Source of the DNA: Gymnopus androsaceus JB14
Taxonomy: Eukaryota; Basidiomycota; Agaricomycetes; Agaricales; Omphalotaceae
Reading direction: 5' to 3'
DNA length: 64,000 nt
NCBI GenBank assembly: GCA_009733575.1
Contig: ML769571.1
Coordinates: 1-64,000 of the forward strand
Shown here: positions 25,259 to 36,773 of the stretch, one piece after another
Layout: the number at the start of each line of letters is the position of its first letter
Position numbering within the stretch: position 1 is the first letter of the stretch
The notes under the pieces: generated by a model
What the model saw: the letters and a program-made list of their open reading frames with translations, nothing else
The model's database searches: none
What the model was told of the DNA's origin: nothing
Program-made: the position numbers and the translations under genes

Positions 25259-26980
25259 ACAAAAGCGATGATTAGTTGCGACTTCTCAGCTTCGGTTAAT
25301 CGCAACTTCTAAGCTTCGACTCTAAGCTTCGGTTTGACTTAGAAACATAGCCCAGCATAGCTCAAAGAAATTCTAGCTGCATTTTCCCGCTCGACGGGAC
25401 CCGAAATCAGCGGAACGGAACGAAGTCGGAGCAATTTTGTGCTCAAATAACGTTCGCCCTTCTTTACAGTCACCTCCGACCACCACCAACTGTGTCTTGC
25501 ACTGGGAACAGGCCAACCAGTCAAGCTTATTAGATCTTTATATTTACTTTTTAAGCTCTTTCGTCATGTCTATTCCAACGCAATGGGATGCCAGGTCAGC
25601 TTTTTTTCTTTACCGTCACCGTCTTTGAATCTCAGTTTTTCGCTGCAGGTACCTCGGACCTGTGCCTCATGATACCTCCTACTACGCCAAGTGTATGCTC
25701 GGTGGTATTCTCGCCTGTGGTATCACCCACGCCGGTATCACTCCTATCGATGTTGCCAAATGTAACATGCAGGTACGTTTTTTCGTGGCTTTTCTGAACG
25801 CTTCTAACTTGCTTTCTACTACAGGTTAATCCTCTAAAATACAAAGGCCTTGGTTCCTCTCTCAGCCTTCTCATGAAGGAGGAGGGATCCACGGGTATTT
25901 GGAAAGGTTTCGGCCCTACTTTTGTCGGCTACTCCCTCCAGGGAATGTTCAAGTACGGACTGTATGAGGTCTTCAAGGATCTCTACATGAACGCTGCTGG
26001 TCAGGAGGCCTCTGAAAAGTACAAAGGAGCTATTTGGCTTGCTGGTTCTGCTTCGGCTGAAGTTTTCGCCGACATTGCTCTTTGCCCTCTGGAAATGACC
26101 AAGGTCAAAATCCAGACGAGTGCTACTGGTACTTTCCCCACCGGCTTCGGTGCTGCGTTGGCGCAAATGAGCAAAATGAAGGCCGAGACCCGCTACCCCT
26201 TCGGTTCTCTTGTTCCTCTCTGGTCGCGTCAGGTATGTTGGCTAGCTTTACAGAGTCTCGGCTAGCTTTATTCACTCATTGCATTATAGATTCCCTACAC
26301 CATGGCCAAGTTCTTCTCCTATGAAAAAATTGTATCGCTCTTCTACACCCACGTCTTCACTGAGCCCAAGGACAGCTACTCCAAGACTACCCAACTCGGT
26401 GTCACCTTCGCATCCGGTTACCTTGCTGGTGTTCTCTGCGCCATCGTCTCGCACCCCGCTGATTCCTTGGTATCTCTTCTCGGAAAGGCTGAGAACAAGG
26501 GTAAATCGGTTGGACAAATCGCCGGCGAGGTTGGCATTGCAACTTTGGCCACAAAGGGTCTCAGCACTAGGGTGTTGATGATTGGTGAGTAAACGATCAG
26601 AATAATGATGCCTGATGCTCACCTTCTTCCTAGGTACTCTTACTGGTTTCCAATGGTGGATCTACGACTCTTTCAAGGCTACCATGGGCATGGGTACCAC
26701 TGGCGGAAAGTAGACAATGATACCACGATAGTGAGTCGCGCTGAACGATTCTTCACTGCTTGCCTGATACAAAACTGTAACAGGACTGTTATCCTATTAG
26801 TATTATTATCTATAGCATGTTATTCTTTTGACCGATACCACTTGTTCACTGTTTTCTTTCGCTATTATAACTACTTAGAATGGAACATAGTTAATGCGCT
26901 GGCAATATATACGCTGAACCACCTCCAGTTTTTGAGGAACAATATTTTCTTCCTGAGCTAATAAGTAGTCCTGGCGCGTA
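25259..26980. repeat. Inverted-repeat arm, left (MIR1 copy A)
   Basis: About 1.72 kb that matches the reverse complement of 28709-30442. The outer end is the GATGATTAGTTGCGAC word and the inner end is CCTGGCGCGTA. It includes the whole MIR1 gene with about 300 bp upstream and 260 bp downstream. Similarity is high but not perfect. Confidence 0.92.
25566..26713 (+). CDS. MIR1: Mitochondrial phosphate carrier, copy A
   Basis: Five exons: 25566-25594, 25649-25772, 25825-26232, 26290-26584 and 26634-26713. They give 311 residues, the usual Mir1 length. The mitochondrial-carrier signature is present (ITPIDVAKCNMQ in repeat 1, CPLEMTKVKIQ in repeat 2, SHPADSLVS in repeat 3). The protein sits in the inner membrane and imports phosphate with protons for ATP synthesis. 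No disabling change is seen. It differs from copy B by a few residues (FFSYEK versus FFFFEK; ITPID versus ITPLD). The gene lies between the CYT1 pseudogene and the longer CYT1 copy, all on the plus strand. Confidence 0.95.
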
Positions 26981-27775
26981 GGCCTCGACTCGCCAAATGG
27001 AATTCTCCGTTCCTGATTGGTGGATCAACTTCCGTCGTCGCCCGATGTCACAGCTGTCACAATAGTTCTTCTCCCTACTTCTTCGATTCCAAAATCTATA
27101 CCTCAAAATGCTGTCGAGGTTGCCCGCAGGAGCCTTGAAGCAGGTGTCTTCAGTGGCTAGGCTGGGCTCGCCTTCACTTGTCTCCAGCTCGCGTTCTGCC
27201 TCGGTAAGTCGAGCATTCCCCACAAGAATTCCTCAACCAACATTTCTCTCTGCTAGGTGCGGTTTGCATCGTCGAACGCTTCATCTTCCTCAAATGCATT
27301 CGAAGTGCGTGTCATCGAATTTTATAATCGTTTTTGGCTCTAAAATATGCCTCTAGTCCTTCATGAACTCCCGTTTGACTCTTGCTTCTGCGACTCTGTT
27401 CACTGCTGGCACGATAGCCTGGTACGCCCACCTCTACGGTAATTTGCCTTTCCTCGGAGAAGCACACTGCCAGTCATCTCAGCGATCGAGGGTTTGCATC
27501 CCGTTGCATATCCTTGGCCTCATTCGGGCTTTTTCGACTCGTTTGACCACGCCAGGTAAGACAATACATACTCTCCGTTTCACACCGATATCTTCATCTT
27601 CCCATTCCAGTATTCGAAGAGGCTACCAAGTCTACCGCGAAGTCTGTGCAGCATGCCATTCCCTCGACCGTATCGCCTGGCGTAACCTCGTCGGTGTCTC
27701 TCACACTGCTGATGAAGCCCGTGCCATGGCAGAAGAAGTAGAGTACCAAGATGGACCTAATGACGAAGGAGAAAT
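26980..27775 (+). repeat. Direct repeat copy 2 (CYT1 5' part)
   Basis: Matches 24439-25243. After GAAGGAGAAAT the sequence continues into the rest of CYT1, so this is the parental or longer copy. It abuts the inner end of the left inverted-repeat arm with no spacer. Confidence 0.92.
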
Positions 27776-28440
27776 GTTCCAGCGTCCGGGAAAGTTGGCC
27801 GACTACATGCCTGCTCCTTATCCCAACGAAGAGGCTGCTCGCGCTGGAAATGCCGGTGCTCTTCCACCCGACTTGAGTCTCATCGTCAAGGCGCGACACG
27901 GTGGTGCTGTGAGTGTTCAGACGATCTTTTCGACGTGTAATTCGTCTCTTATGGTGTTATAGGATTATATTTTCTCTCTCCTTACTGGTTACGTCGACCC
28001 ACCGGCTGGAGTTGAAATCCGTGAGGGCATGAACTACAACCCCTTCTTCCCTGGCGGTGCTCTTTCCATGGCACGAGTTCTCTTTGATGGTCTGGTTGAA
28101 TACGACGATGGTACGCTCTCTCAGTTATGTCGTTTATACCCCTTTTTCTCTTAACTCCGCTCCTCAGGAACTCCCGCTACTACCTCTCAGATGGCAAAGG
28201 ACGTGGTGACCTTTTTGCACTGGGCTGCGGAACCTGAGCACGACGAGAGAAAGAAAACTGGTATCAAAGCCGTTATTCTGTTCTCTACGCTGTTCGTCAT
28301 CAGTGTGTACACCAAACGTTTCAAGTGGGGTCCTATCAAAAACAGGAAGATTCGTGAGTTCGCTCTTGCTCGTTCTAAAGCTTTATACTGATGTGTTTCT
28401 TGTAGAGTACACACCTCCCGCGGATAAGACTGGCCATTAG
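27108..28440 (+). CDS. CYT1: Cytochrome c1, with a frameshift in exon 3 as written
   Basis: This is the heme subunit of respiratory complex III. Exons include 27108-27203, 27257-27304, 27357-27555, then the heme exon from 27611 ([48 protein letters not shown]). Later exons encode [26 protein letters not shown] and the membrane anchor with KRFKWGPIK, ending KTGH. Exon 3 carries two extra bases relative to the pseudogene (T at 27468, C at 27487). Normal splicing would therefore shift the frame and lose the heme motif. Reading straight through the next intron (55 bp) restores frame but replaces the conserved HLSDEGLHP-FDSFDHAS segment. Either this copy is broken, a better copy exists elsewhere, or these are base-calling errors. 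Confidence 0.9.
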
Positions 28441-28708
28441 AACTAGAAATAAATCATTCCATTGTGTGTATGCTACACGAAACCTAATATTCGCTAAAAT
28501 GGAATTTTCATTGGCAATTATTTTCTGGAAAACAACGGCTTGCGCGCGTGCCATGCTGAGATTCACAACTAGCTTTAGGCATCGTGAGGCTCCGACGAGA
28601 ATAATGATTGTACATATCAAGAATAAGCACTACTAAAGCGAAGGTCACCCAGAGCACTACTAATGCTTACCACCTAACAACACGTTGGCTGACACTCGCA
28701 GATAAGCA

Positions 28709-30442
28709 TACGCGCCAGGACTACTTAATGCTTATTGGCTCAGGAAGAAAATATTGTTCCTCAAAAACTGGAGGCGAGTTCAGCGTATCTATTGCCAGCG
28801 CATTAACTATGTTCCATTCTAAGTAGTTATAATAGCAAAAGAAAACAGTGAACAAGTTTTGGTATCGGTCAAAAGAATGACATGCTATAGGATAACAGTC
28901 CTGTTACGGTTTTGTATCAGGCAAGCAGTGAATAATCGTTCGGCGCGACTCACTATCATGGTATCATTGTCTACTTTCCGCCAGTGGTACCCATGCCCAT
29001 GGTAGCCTTGAAAGAGTCGTAGATCCACCATTGGAAACCAGTAAGAGTACCTAGGAAGAAGGTTAGCATCAGGCATCATTATTCTGATCGTTTACTCACC
29101 AATCATCAACACCCTAGTGCTGAGACCCTTTGTGGCCAAAGTTGCAATGCCAACCTCGCCGGCGATTTGTCCAACCGATTTACCCTTGTTCTCAGCCTTT
29201 CCGAGAAGAGATACCAAGGAATCAGCGGGGTGCGAGACGATGGCGCAAACAACACCAGCAAGGTAACCGGATGCGAAGGTGACACCGAGCTGGGTAGTCT
29301 TGGCGTAGCTATCCTTGGGCTCAGTGAAGACGTGGGTGTAGAAGAGCGATACAATCTTTTCAAAGAAGAAGAACTTGGCCATGGTGTAGGGAATCTATAA
29401 TGCAATGAGTGAGTAAAGCTAGGCGACACTCTGTAACGCTAGCCAACATACCTGACGCGACCAGAGAGGAACAAGAGAACCGAAGGGGTAGCGGGTCTCA
29501 GCCTTCATTTTGCTCATTTGCGCCAACGCAGCGCCGAAACCGGTGGGGAAAGTACCAGTAGCACTCGTCTGGATTTTGACCTTGGTCATTTCCAAAGGGC
29601 AAAGAGCAATGTCGGCGAAAACTTCAGCCGAAGCAGAACCAGCAAGCCAAATAGCTCCTTTGTACTTTTCAGAGGCCTCCTGACCAGCAGCGTTCATGTA
29701 GAGATCCTTGAAGACCTCATACAGTCCGTACTTGAACATTCCCTGGAGGGAGTAGCCGACAAAAGTAGGGCCGAAACCTTTCCAAATACCGGTGGATCCC
29801 TCTTCCTTCATGAGAAGGCTGAGAGAAGAGCCAAGGCCTTTGTATTTTAGAGGATTAACCTGTAGTAGAAAGCAAATTAGAAGCGTTCAGAAAAGCCACG
29901 AAAAAACGTACCTGCATGTTACATTTGGCAACATCGAGAGGAGTGATACCGGCGTGGGTGATACCACAGGCGAGAATACCACCGAGCATACACTTGGCGT
30001 AGTAGGAGGTATCATGAGGCACAGGTCCGAGGTACCTGCAGCGAAAACTGAGATTCGAAGACGGTGACGGTAAACAAAAAAAGCTGACCTGGCATCCCAT
30101 TGGGTTGGAATAGACATGAAGAAAAGAGCTTAAAAAGTAAATATAAAGATCTAATAAGCTTGACTGGTTGGCCTGTTCCCAGTGCAAGACACAGTTGGTG
30201 GTGGTCGGAGGTGGTGGTCGGAGGTGACTGTAAAGAAGGAACTGAGCACAAAATTGCTCCGACTTCATTCCGCTGATTCCGGGTCCCGCCGACCGGGAAA
30301 ATGCATCCGGAATTTCTCTGAGCTATTTTTCCTTACTTATCAGTCAAACCGTCGCTTAGAACGAAGCTGCTAATCGAAGCTTGAAAGCTGCAACCAACAA
30401 GCTTAGAAGAGCTTCGAAGTCGCAACTAATCATCACTTTTGT
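28709..30442. repeat. Inverted-repeat arm, right (MIR1 copy B)
   Basis: Reverse-complement match of 25259-26980. The spacer between arms is 1.73 kb and contains the longer CYT1 copy. The outer 150 bp are more diverged than the coding part and contain a small local duplication (GGTGGTGGTCGGAGG near 30200). Confidence 0.92.
28971..30117 (-). CDS. MIR1: Mitochondrial phosphate carrier, copy B
   Basis: Start ATG at 30117 (first exon 30089-30117), with the same five-exon layout as copy A and a stop at 28971. All three carrier repeats and their signatures are intact. Substitutions relative to copy A are mostly silent. It is convergent with the CYT1 copy, which is probably the original arrangement because here CYT1 is full length. 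Both copies have their own upstream sequence from the repeat arm, so both could be expressed. Confidence 0.95.
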
Positions 30443-30741
30443 CAGCGAACCATTCTACCAAAGTCCGCTCAAACTGGTGTTACTTGACATGACGATTCAT
30501 TAAAGAGTTAAATATATATACGCCTTCAATGATACACAGGTTATACCGCATTGAGGATGTAAGGACTATATAGCACGAGAAAAATACAAAGTTCGAGAGG
30601 ATAAACAGAAGAAGGAAAAAGGAATGGCTCTACACAATAATTGTCCGATCCGGTCTCGGACAAGGAAGTAATGGATTACAATAAGCACTCGCAGAGTTCT
30701 ATACGAAAAGATTAGCAAGTATAACAGAAAGAAACAGCACA
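30443..30741. other. Spacer, 3' flank of the CYSTM gene
   Basis: No reading frame of note. It holds the outer flank of the right inverted-repeat arm and the presumed 3' end of the next minus-strand gene. Confidence 0.5.
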
Positions 30742-31194
30742 TTACGGACCTTCCGCGCAACAACACAGACACACTCCGGCTAAACAAGCCATACATCCAT
30801 CATTTGACTTTTGGGGTTGTTGTTGCCTGGATAATGAAATGGCTATGGTCACGAATGGGAAAGGATAATAATGGCTTGAACATACGCATAAACGACCTGC
30901 GGAGGAGGCTGGGGCTGGTAGCCCTGCTGAGGATATCCCTGTTGGGGGTATCCTTGCTGTGGATATCCTTGTTGGCTATATGCCTGCTGAGGTTGCTGGA
31001 AAAATCAAAGCGCCTAAGTAATAATCTACAGAGTTCCATTGTAACTGCGTACTTGAGGATAATAGCCCTGCTGCTGAGGAGGTCCTGGAAAGTCGAGTGA
31101 GCGGGATTTCAAACCAAGTGTGTTATTCAAACAGACCTTGAGGTGGATAGTACTGTCCTTGCTGTTGGTTTTTATAATAGTCGTTGGCAGACAT
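30742..31194 (-). CDS. Small CYSTM-type protein with Tyr-Pro-Gln-Gln-Gly repeats
   Basis: Start ATG at 31194 (MSANDYYKNQQQGQYYPPQ), stop at 30742. Four exons give about 85-90 residues. An N-terminal Q/Y/P-rich part contains four GYPQQ or GYQPQ repeats. The C-terminus is NDGCMACLAGVCLCCCAEGP, the Cys-rich membrane-associated CYSTM pattern. The last intron uses donor GTATGT, which puts the Cys-rich end in frame. CYSTM peptides are tail-anchored, Cys-rich proteins linked to stress tolerance. Too short and split for simple ORF finding. Confidence 0.8.
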
Positions 31195-31791
31195 GACACT
31201 GACAGAGAGACTTGGAATTTAGTGGCAGTGGAAGTGGGCGTTAAAAGTGAATTTTTGTGAAATCGGTTCACTTTTGTACTATTTGCTCCGCAGAAGTGGC
31301 AGTGCAAATGTGCATGGCTGCCATGGCTTGATCGGCGGCGGCGTGGAAAGCTTGCGGACGACGCGTTGCAAAAACAGCGCTGGTCCTTAGAATGCACAGG
31401 TTCTTACCTGTTCTTACTCAACTCATGCGCAGCTAGAAAAAAATTGTAGCTATGCTGCATGATTCGGGCTTTGATGTTGAGGAGGGAAGGGGGCATGATC
31501 AGTCGAATTTGCCCAGCTATAGAACTATTCATGATTAAAGTTGCTATGAGGTTTCAAATAGAGATACCGTCAAGTCGTACATACAATCGTAAGTAAGTAA
31601 AGAAACGACTTGCTATGCAGGTCGGTCGTAAGTTTATACCCAAAGTTAAGGTGCTGTTGTTATTTTAAAAAAAGAAAAGACATGCGCGGAAGATCGAAGT
31701 ATTGCATGTCTTTTATGGTGGTACATTTCTTGTATCCGGTTGAACGAAAGATAATATTCAAGTCGTTTTGTCGTGATGAAGCAGCTGCGTA
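31195..31791. other. Intergenic, promoter side of the CYSTM gene
   Basis: It separates two minus-strand genes. No frame shows family motifs, and the open frames near 31026-31400 overlap the CYSTM exons in wrong frames. I see no other structure. Confidence 0.5.
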
Positions 31792-33163
31792 TTATGGATG
31801 CGATGGGGCAACGAAAGTAAACATCCTTGCCCCTTGACGAAGGAAAGATTGAGTAAGACGGGTCTGGGCTGGACGAAGAATATTATTAACTCGTGCTTGC
31901 AACTAAAAACGACATTACCCACGAGCTGCAGTATACTGGTGACGCGGCAGAACCTCAAAAACTCTCGTCCTTGCCTCTGCCAGACCTTGTCCGTGTTGAG
32001 CAAGGCCCAAGTTTCCAGAAGAGTTGAGGCTGGAGCTACACAAGTCAGTCATTCGACAAAATATACCGCAACGAAGAAATAAACCTGCATTACCTAGAAA
32101 TCCTCAAAAGGGTAATGCCCAATCGATAGCGGCCGCGCAGCTGGATGCTGACGTCCGGAAACAAAAAGAATAGACCTCTATTGCCCTGAAGGTCTTCGAG
32201 CTGGTCAATCGATGACACAAGGTTACCGTATAAATTAGGCATGCCCCCCGGGCCCACATCTACTCTATCCCCGTTCTCGCTGTACAGAGACAAATGCGCG
32301 ATGAGGAATGGAAGCTCAGCCTCACTGTGGGTTTGCTGGTCAGTCGATTGTTTAATGATCGTATCATTTGCTTACTGAGCAACAGGATTACCGGAAGCAT
32401 CGTGAATAGTGAGCCTCGCTATCACCGGGGGGGTTATAGGCAAACGAGACAGAGGAGCGTTGGAAAATTCTGCTGCTCTCTGTGGATGCTGGATGACTTC
32501 TAGATGATAAGATCTAGGTACAAACTCGTTAAGTGCCGCCCAAACACGTCTAAAAAAATAACTGACAAATTTCTGGGATCTGAAAGCAGCGAAGATATTT
32601 GAATACGAGGTAAATGGTTGCGAGAATTGTCGGGAAACAACGAAGACAAATTTGAGAACGATCCATAGCTAGACCGAGGAGAACTGTGACTAGAGGTAGG
32701 GCTTCCTCGCGAAGTGAAAAAACTGGCAGAAGAATAAACTGTTTGGGGCGATGATTGTCCACTGCTGGTACCGTGACGACTGGGAAGTTGGAGAGGAGCG
32801 GGCAATTTGCGAGAGGGGAATCGAGAAAGCGTTGGAGAGTTATCGCCCCTGATGCGTAGACGATACGAAGGTGAGTAAGACACACGATCGCATCCCGAGT
32901 CCCTCGAATTAGACAAAGGCGAAAGGCTAGCTCGTTGGGACTGTACAATGGTGATATAATTTCATGTGCTCGATTAATCATAAAAAAGACAATTAACAAA
33001 CCTTATTTATACGACGAGATCCTGCATGCTCAATCGGAGATGCACATGCACTTGACGGACTCCTGACCGTCTCTCCAAAGTCAGTAGAAAGAGAGCGAAC
33101 GTCGAGCGGGAAATCACCCAGTCTTTTACTGTCGCTAAGTGAAGGCCCCAGAGCTGTCATCAT
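31792..33163 (-). CDS. Velvet-domain regulator
   Basis: Start ATG at 33163 (or the ATG 3 bp on), stop at 31792. A Ser/Pro-rich N-terminal half is followed by a velvet domain in four or more exons: HLEVIQHPQRAA, LPITPPVIARLTIHDASG, LPFLIAHLSLYSENGD, then NLYGNLVSSIDQLEDLQGN and GLFFLFPDVSIQLRGRYRL. The domain ends with VFEVLPRHQYTA and TRLTQSFLRQGARM; the join between these uses a GTGGGT donor. Velvet factors are NF-kB-like DNA binders that form dimers controlling development, sporulation and secondary metabolism in light-dependent fashion. It looks like the VosA/VelB/VelC group rather than VeA, but I cannot place it further. Confidence 0.85.
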
Positions 33164-33476
33164 CGCTAGTGGGCAAAATTACGCCAAGAAGGATCAGGGA
33201 ATCTCGAATACAAGTCTGAACAGTAGGTTTTATAACATCCGCAGGTACAGGATAATGTCGAAATCCGAATGAAAGATTGAATATTCATCAAGTAAGATTT
33301 GTTTGTTAGATCGGGATGCCTTGATAAGGCGCCAGTCGATACACCAAGTAGATGCGGGCTACACTTTGAATAGGTTCACAAACTGATCGCATGAGTTGGG
33401 AAAATCCTGTGCCGCAGTACACATTTAGAGGGTAGATTAGCCAAAGATGTAGAATATTATATGACATGTAAGAGGT
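33164..33476. other. Intergenic between velvet gene and TIM23
   Basis: It holds the promoter of the velvet gene and the 3' flank of TIM23. No open frame of interest. Confidence 0.5.
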
Positions 33477-34402
33477 TCAAACAATCTTTTTCACATAGCT
33501 CCAGATTCCCGCCATCCCAGACATGAATAAAGCCGCAGAGAGAGCAGGTTTAACTCCGGCTAACGGACCAAATAGTCAGGACTGTTACAAAATTTGAACG
33601 TAAAAAGATCTTACCAGTTGACTTGTAGAGTGCACCCGTAATTGCCCCTGCAGAAACGCTTCCAAGAATGTCGTGTTTTCCTCGCGCGGCGTCTATCGAG
33701 GAATTCACTCCATTATACACGAGGGCTAGGGACAACGTCAGAATGCACAGATGTTTATGGAGTGGAAAACCAAACGGACCCAGTACACCTGCTGAATTCC
33801 CGATAAATGTGCCTCGTCGAGTCACTGAGTTCAAGACGCTGTTGATCCGTAGCCTGTTATTTGATACAGCCAAAGGCCTGCTTGCGCCTTCACGCAATCC
33901 CCATACACCACCGACAGCAAGGCCTGTAAACCCAGGGTAAGCATGTGATGAACAAAAAACAATAAGAGGATCCAAGAACGGGTTGCTCGAAGCGACAGAT
34001 AAGGTGAGAGAAGTACACAGAATTAAAGGAGGCCGGATGATGGTTTAAGAAAACGCAAAAGCAGTAATTTGAAAGAGATCTCTAGGACCTACCACTGAGA
34101 TACATAGTCCCGGTACCATAGCACAAATCATCGCTCCAACCCCGGGAAGGAATTGCTGTCCCAGAACCAGGGAGCTCACTTGTCTTTTCGTCGTCAAGAA
34201 GGAGGTAGTCAAGTTTGTCACCTAAGTCGGCGAGAGGGTGTAGTTTTGCAGGATCATAAGAACCCAATAGCAAGTCTGACGCTGTGACAGCATTTTCGGG
34301 TGAGACGGAGGAACCCTCAGACTTTGAAAAGGTAGCAGAACGAAGATATTCAGCTGGATCCTTTGAGGAGGATGCCTGTGACGCGTTTTGGTTGGAGGAC
34401 AT
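33477..34402 (-). CDS. TIM23: Tim23, channel subunit of the inner-membrane translocase
   Basis: Start ATG at 34402 (MSSNQNASQASSSKDPAEYL), stop at 33477. The acidic intermembrane-space part ends with LDDEKTSELPGSGTAIPSRG. It is followed by four hydrophobic segments of the Tim17/22/23 family, with GLAVGGVWGLREG, INSVLNSVTRRGTFIGNSAG, ARGKHDILGSVSAGAITGAL and FMSGMAGIWSYVKKIV. Introns include 33924-34092 (169 bp, unusually long for this window), one of about 62 bp before ALVYNG, and one before AGVKPAL. It forms the presequence translocase of the mitochondrial inner membrane. The next gene on the other strand starts 120 bp away. Confidence 0.95.
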
Positions 34403-34521
34403 GACGGCGGAGGTTAAAAAACACTGGCGACGGCGGCGAAGAAATTTTGAGCGGATATGCACGGGCCGTTTGTGTTACTAATCCTCCTTGCTTTGAGCTG
34501 CAACCAGTTCTTCCTACCAAG
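34403..34521. promoter_or_regulatory. Shared divergent promoter, TIM23 and TPR gene
   Basis: Only 119 bp separate the two start codons, so both promoters must lie in this gap and in the 5' coding ends. No TATA box is evident. Both products are mitochondrial, so shared control is plausible but inferred. Confidence 0.55.
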
Positions 34522-35539
34522 ATGTTCTCCAGAGCTGCCTCTCAAGCGACGCGTTTGACTTTGGCTCGTCCGATTGCTCGTCAAATCCCAAGGATAGCCC
34601 GAAATACTCGGTCTTCTTTTTGGTCTAATTCCGCAATTTATTATTCAATCTACAAGCGTACGTTTATTGTTTTTCGATTGTTCTGCATGTCATTCGCACC
34701 CCGATATCCAGGCTTAGCTTCCTCAACAACTCCGCACTCATCCGCTGCTGATCCTGCCGAGTCCGAAGCAGTATATTGTCTCGAGCAAGGAACACGGCTT
34801 CTGGAAGAAGGAGACGTCGAGGGCGCCAAAACCCTCTACAAGCGCAGCGCGGAAATTAATCGGAATGCTAGTTCACTCTTTAATCTGGGTGCGCTGGGGG
34901 TTATAATTCTTCACTCTATAAAATATCTCTGTGAACTGAAGTTTGAAATCCAGGCGTCACCCATTACCATCTAAAAGTGGGTCTCTCCGAGCTAATCGAG
35001 CGCCGAGTCGTTGACATGAGACGTAAATAAAGGAATTTGACGAAGCCATTGCTGCATGGAAGGAGTCCATTGAACTACAACCGGCAAGTCCGGATGCGCA
35101 TACCAACCTAGCAAGCGCGTACATTGTATCACCCCTTCCTCGACCAGACCTCGCGTTGCATCACCTACAGTACGTGTTCTGTATCATTTATTCAGCTTTT
35201 GCCCTCAACATAATCTAGCATTGCCTCTTCGATATCCCCAGAGGATCCCGAGATCGCGTTCAACCTTGCCGCTGTTTTGGAAGCAAGTCCGTTCTTTTCT
35301 TCTTACCTCCGTCTTTATTGTTTCTAACACACGAAGATAGCGGGAAAGCTAGAGGAAGCACTAGAGCAATACAAACGCAGTGAGACGTACGGTGTTGAAC
35401 GCGCGAAGATGCACATTCGCAACGTCAGTCAAGTATTTACTGCTTCGTTAGGCTACTCTCACCCGAGAAATAGGTCAGCGCTAAAATTCTCGCTCAAGGA
35501 GTGCAATCCATAGAAAATTCTGGGAAATCAGACAAATAA
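34522..35539 (+). CDS. Mitochondrial TPR protein
   Basis: Start ATG at 34522. The N-terminus MFSRAASQATRLTLARPIAR is rich in Arg/Ser/Thr with no acids, a clear mitochondrial presequence. After an intron the protein continues RLASSTTPHSSAADPAESEA. Tandem TPR-like helices follow: LEQGTRLLEEGDVEGAKTLY, FNLGVTHYHLKEFDEAIAAW, AHTNLASAYIVSP, FNLAAVLEASGKLEEALEQY. It ends near ENSGKSDK. Introns follow GT-AG (one of about 65 bp after FNLG). I do not recognise a named orthologue. It is probably a soluble matrix or inner-membrane assembly helper, by inference only. Confidence 0.8.
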
Positions 35540-35723
35540 ATATTATGTTCCGCGGCTAGCTTATTGTCTTTCGTCGACACCTTTCAGGAAGGAGACGCTC
35601 AATCTCATGGTTGAATCGCTTTATTGTTTTCTGAACTGTACAGGTACACCCGTATTATCTGCTTCGTAAATTCACCCTTCTTGTACTTACCATACTCTTG
35701 GTCTTGTATGTAAGGTTAATACT

Positions 35724-36773
35724 TTAATCAACACCAAGCGAATCCAACAAATTGCGAGAATCATCAAATGGCGGGTTTTGCCCATCTACCTCTCTTCGAT
35801 CATCATCCTCGATGGGTTCGGTCACTTTCGATGCGACCTTCGCATCCAAATCTGAATTATTCTGTGGTGGAAAGATGGCGCCAATCCCCTGTTCTTTTAC
35901 TCTTCTCCAAAGACCAACTTGTTCTTCGCTTTTGGTAGCTGGTTGCTCGGTACTTCCGCGGCCGCGGCCTCTTTGGGAATGTCTCCCCTCGGCTCGTGAG
36001 CGGCCTCGCCTGTTAGCCCATGACAATGATGTTGAGACTGGGGAAGACTGAACGCGTAGTAAAATATCAGAGATCTCCGCAGATGAATAATTCAGCTTCG
36101 TATCAGAAGGTTTGAGTGAAATTATGCAGTCAAATCCTTCATACGCTGCAGGTTGCCTGAAATCCCGTGCAAATCTGGAAAGCACAGAAAGGCCTTGCTC
36201 GGGGCCGTGTATTGTGGGGTGTGAAGTTCCTTTCAAATGCAACTGAACTTACTGAAAACAGTGATAGGGGCAAAAAAAAAAAAAAGCTTACTCTGCCGGA
36301 GTCTCGAAGCACATTCCTGTAAGGCAAGGGTGATCCATTACTGTAATATGCATAGAATTCAGACTGGACCACTCACTTCGTATGGAGTGTCAAAGACAAT
36401 AGCATAGATCAAAGTTCCCGGAAATTCATGCGCAATGTTGATCCAGTGGGCTCGCTGTCTATAGATATTGATTTAGTTCCTTTTCCCATTGAGCAAACAA
36501 CTTGGTTTACCCTTGATCAATATTTGTTCGATCAATGCAGACAGACAAGCCATCACGCAGTGAGTTCCTCGCAAGAGCTTCCACTTGGTACCGACTTCCC
36601 AGGTCATCTTGATTGCACCTACGCCATCGATAGGGAAAATACTGTTCTAACGCAGTCGCATAGGAGCTCTGCGTAGGAATTAGAGGGGCGATTATTTTGC
36701 GTCAGCAACCGACCTTTCCCGAGCCAACCAGCCCAACGAGAATCAAGACGACCTTCTCTTCCGCGTTTGACAT
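35724..36773 (-). CDS. P-loop kinase (AAA_33 / PNKP-kinase-like)
   Basis: Start ATG at 36773: MSNAEEKVVLILVGLVGSGK, an N-terminal Walker A GLVGSGKS split by an intron after GK. It continues RRCNQDDLGSRYQVEALARN, SVCIDRTNIDQGQRAHWI and GTLIYAIVFDTPYE. This is the pattern of the polynucleotide-kinase/AAA_33 fold (the RTN element resembles the DNTN of PNKP). The C-terminal half (HPTIHGPEQGLSVLSRFARD onward) is fungal-specific, with an Arg/Gly-rich stretch, and ends SLGVD at 35724. Probably a nucleic-acid 5'-kinase or RNA-repair enzyme; substrate unknown. A T-run of about 15 bases (A-run on the plus strand near 36270) lies in an intron. Confidence 0.75.
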
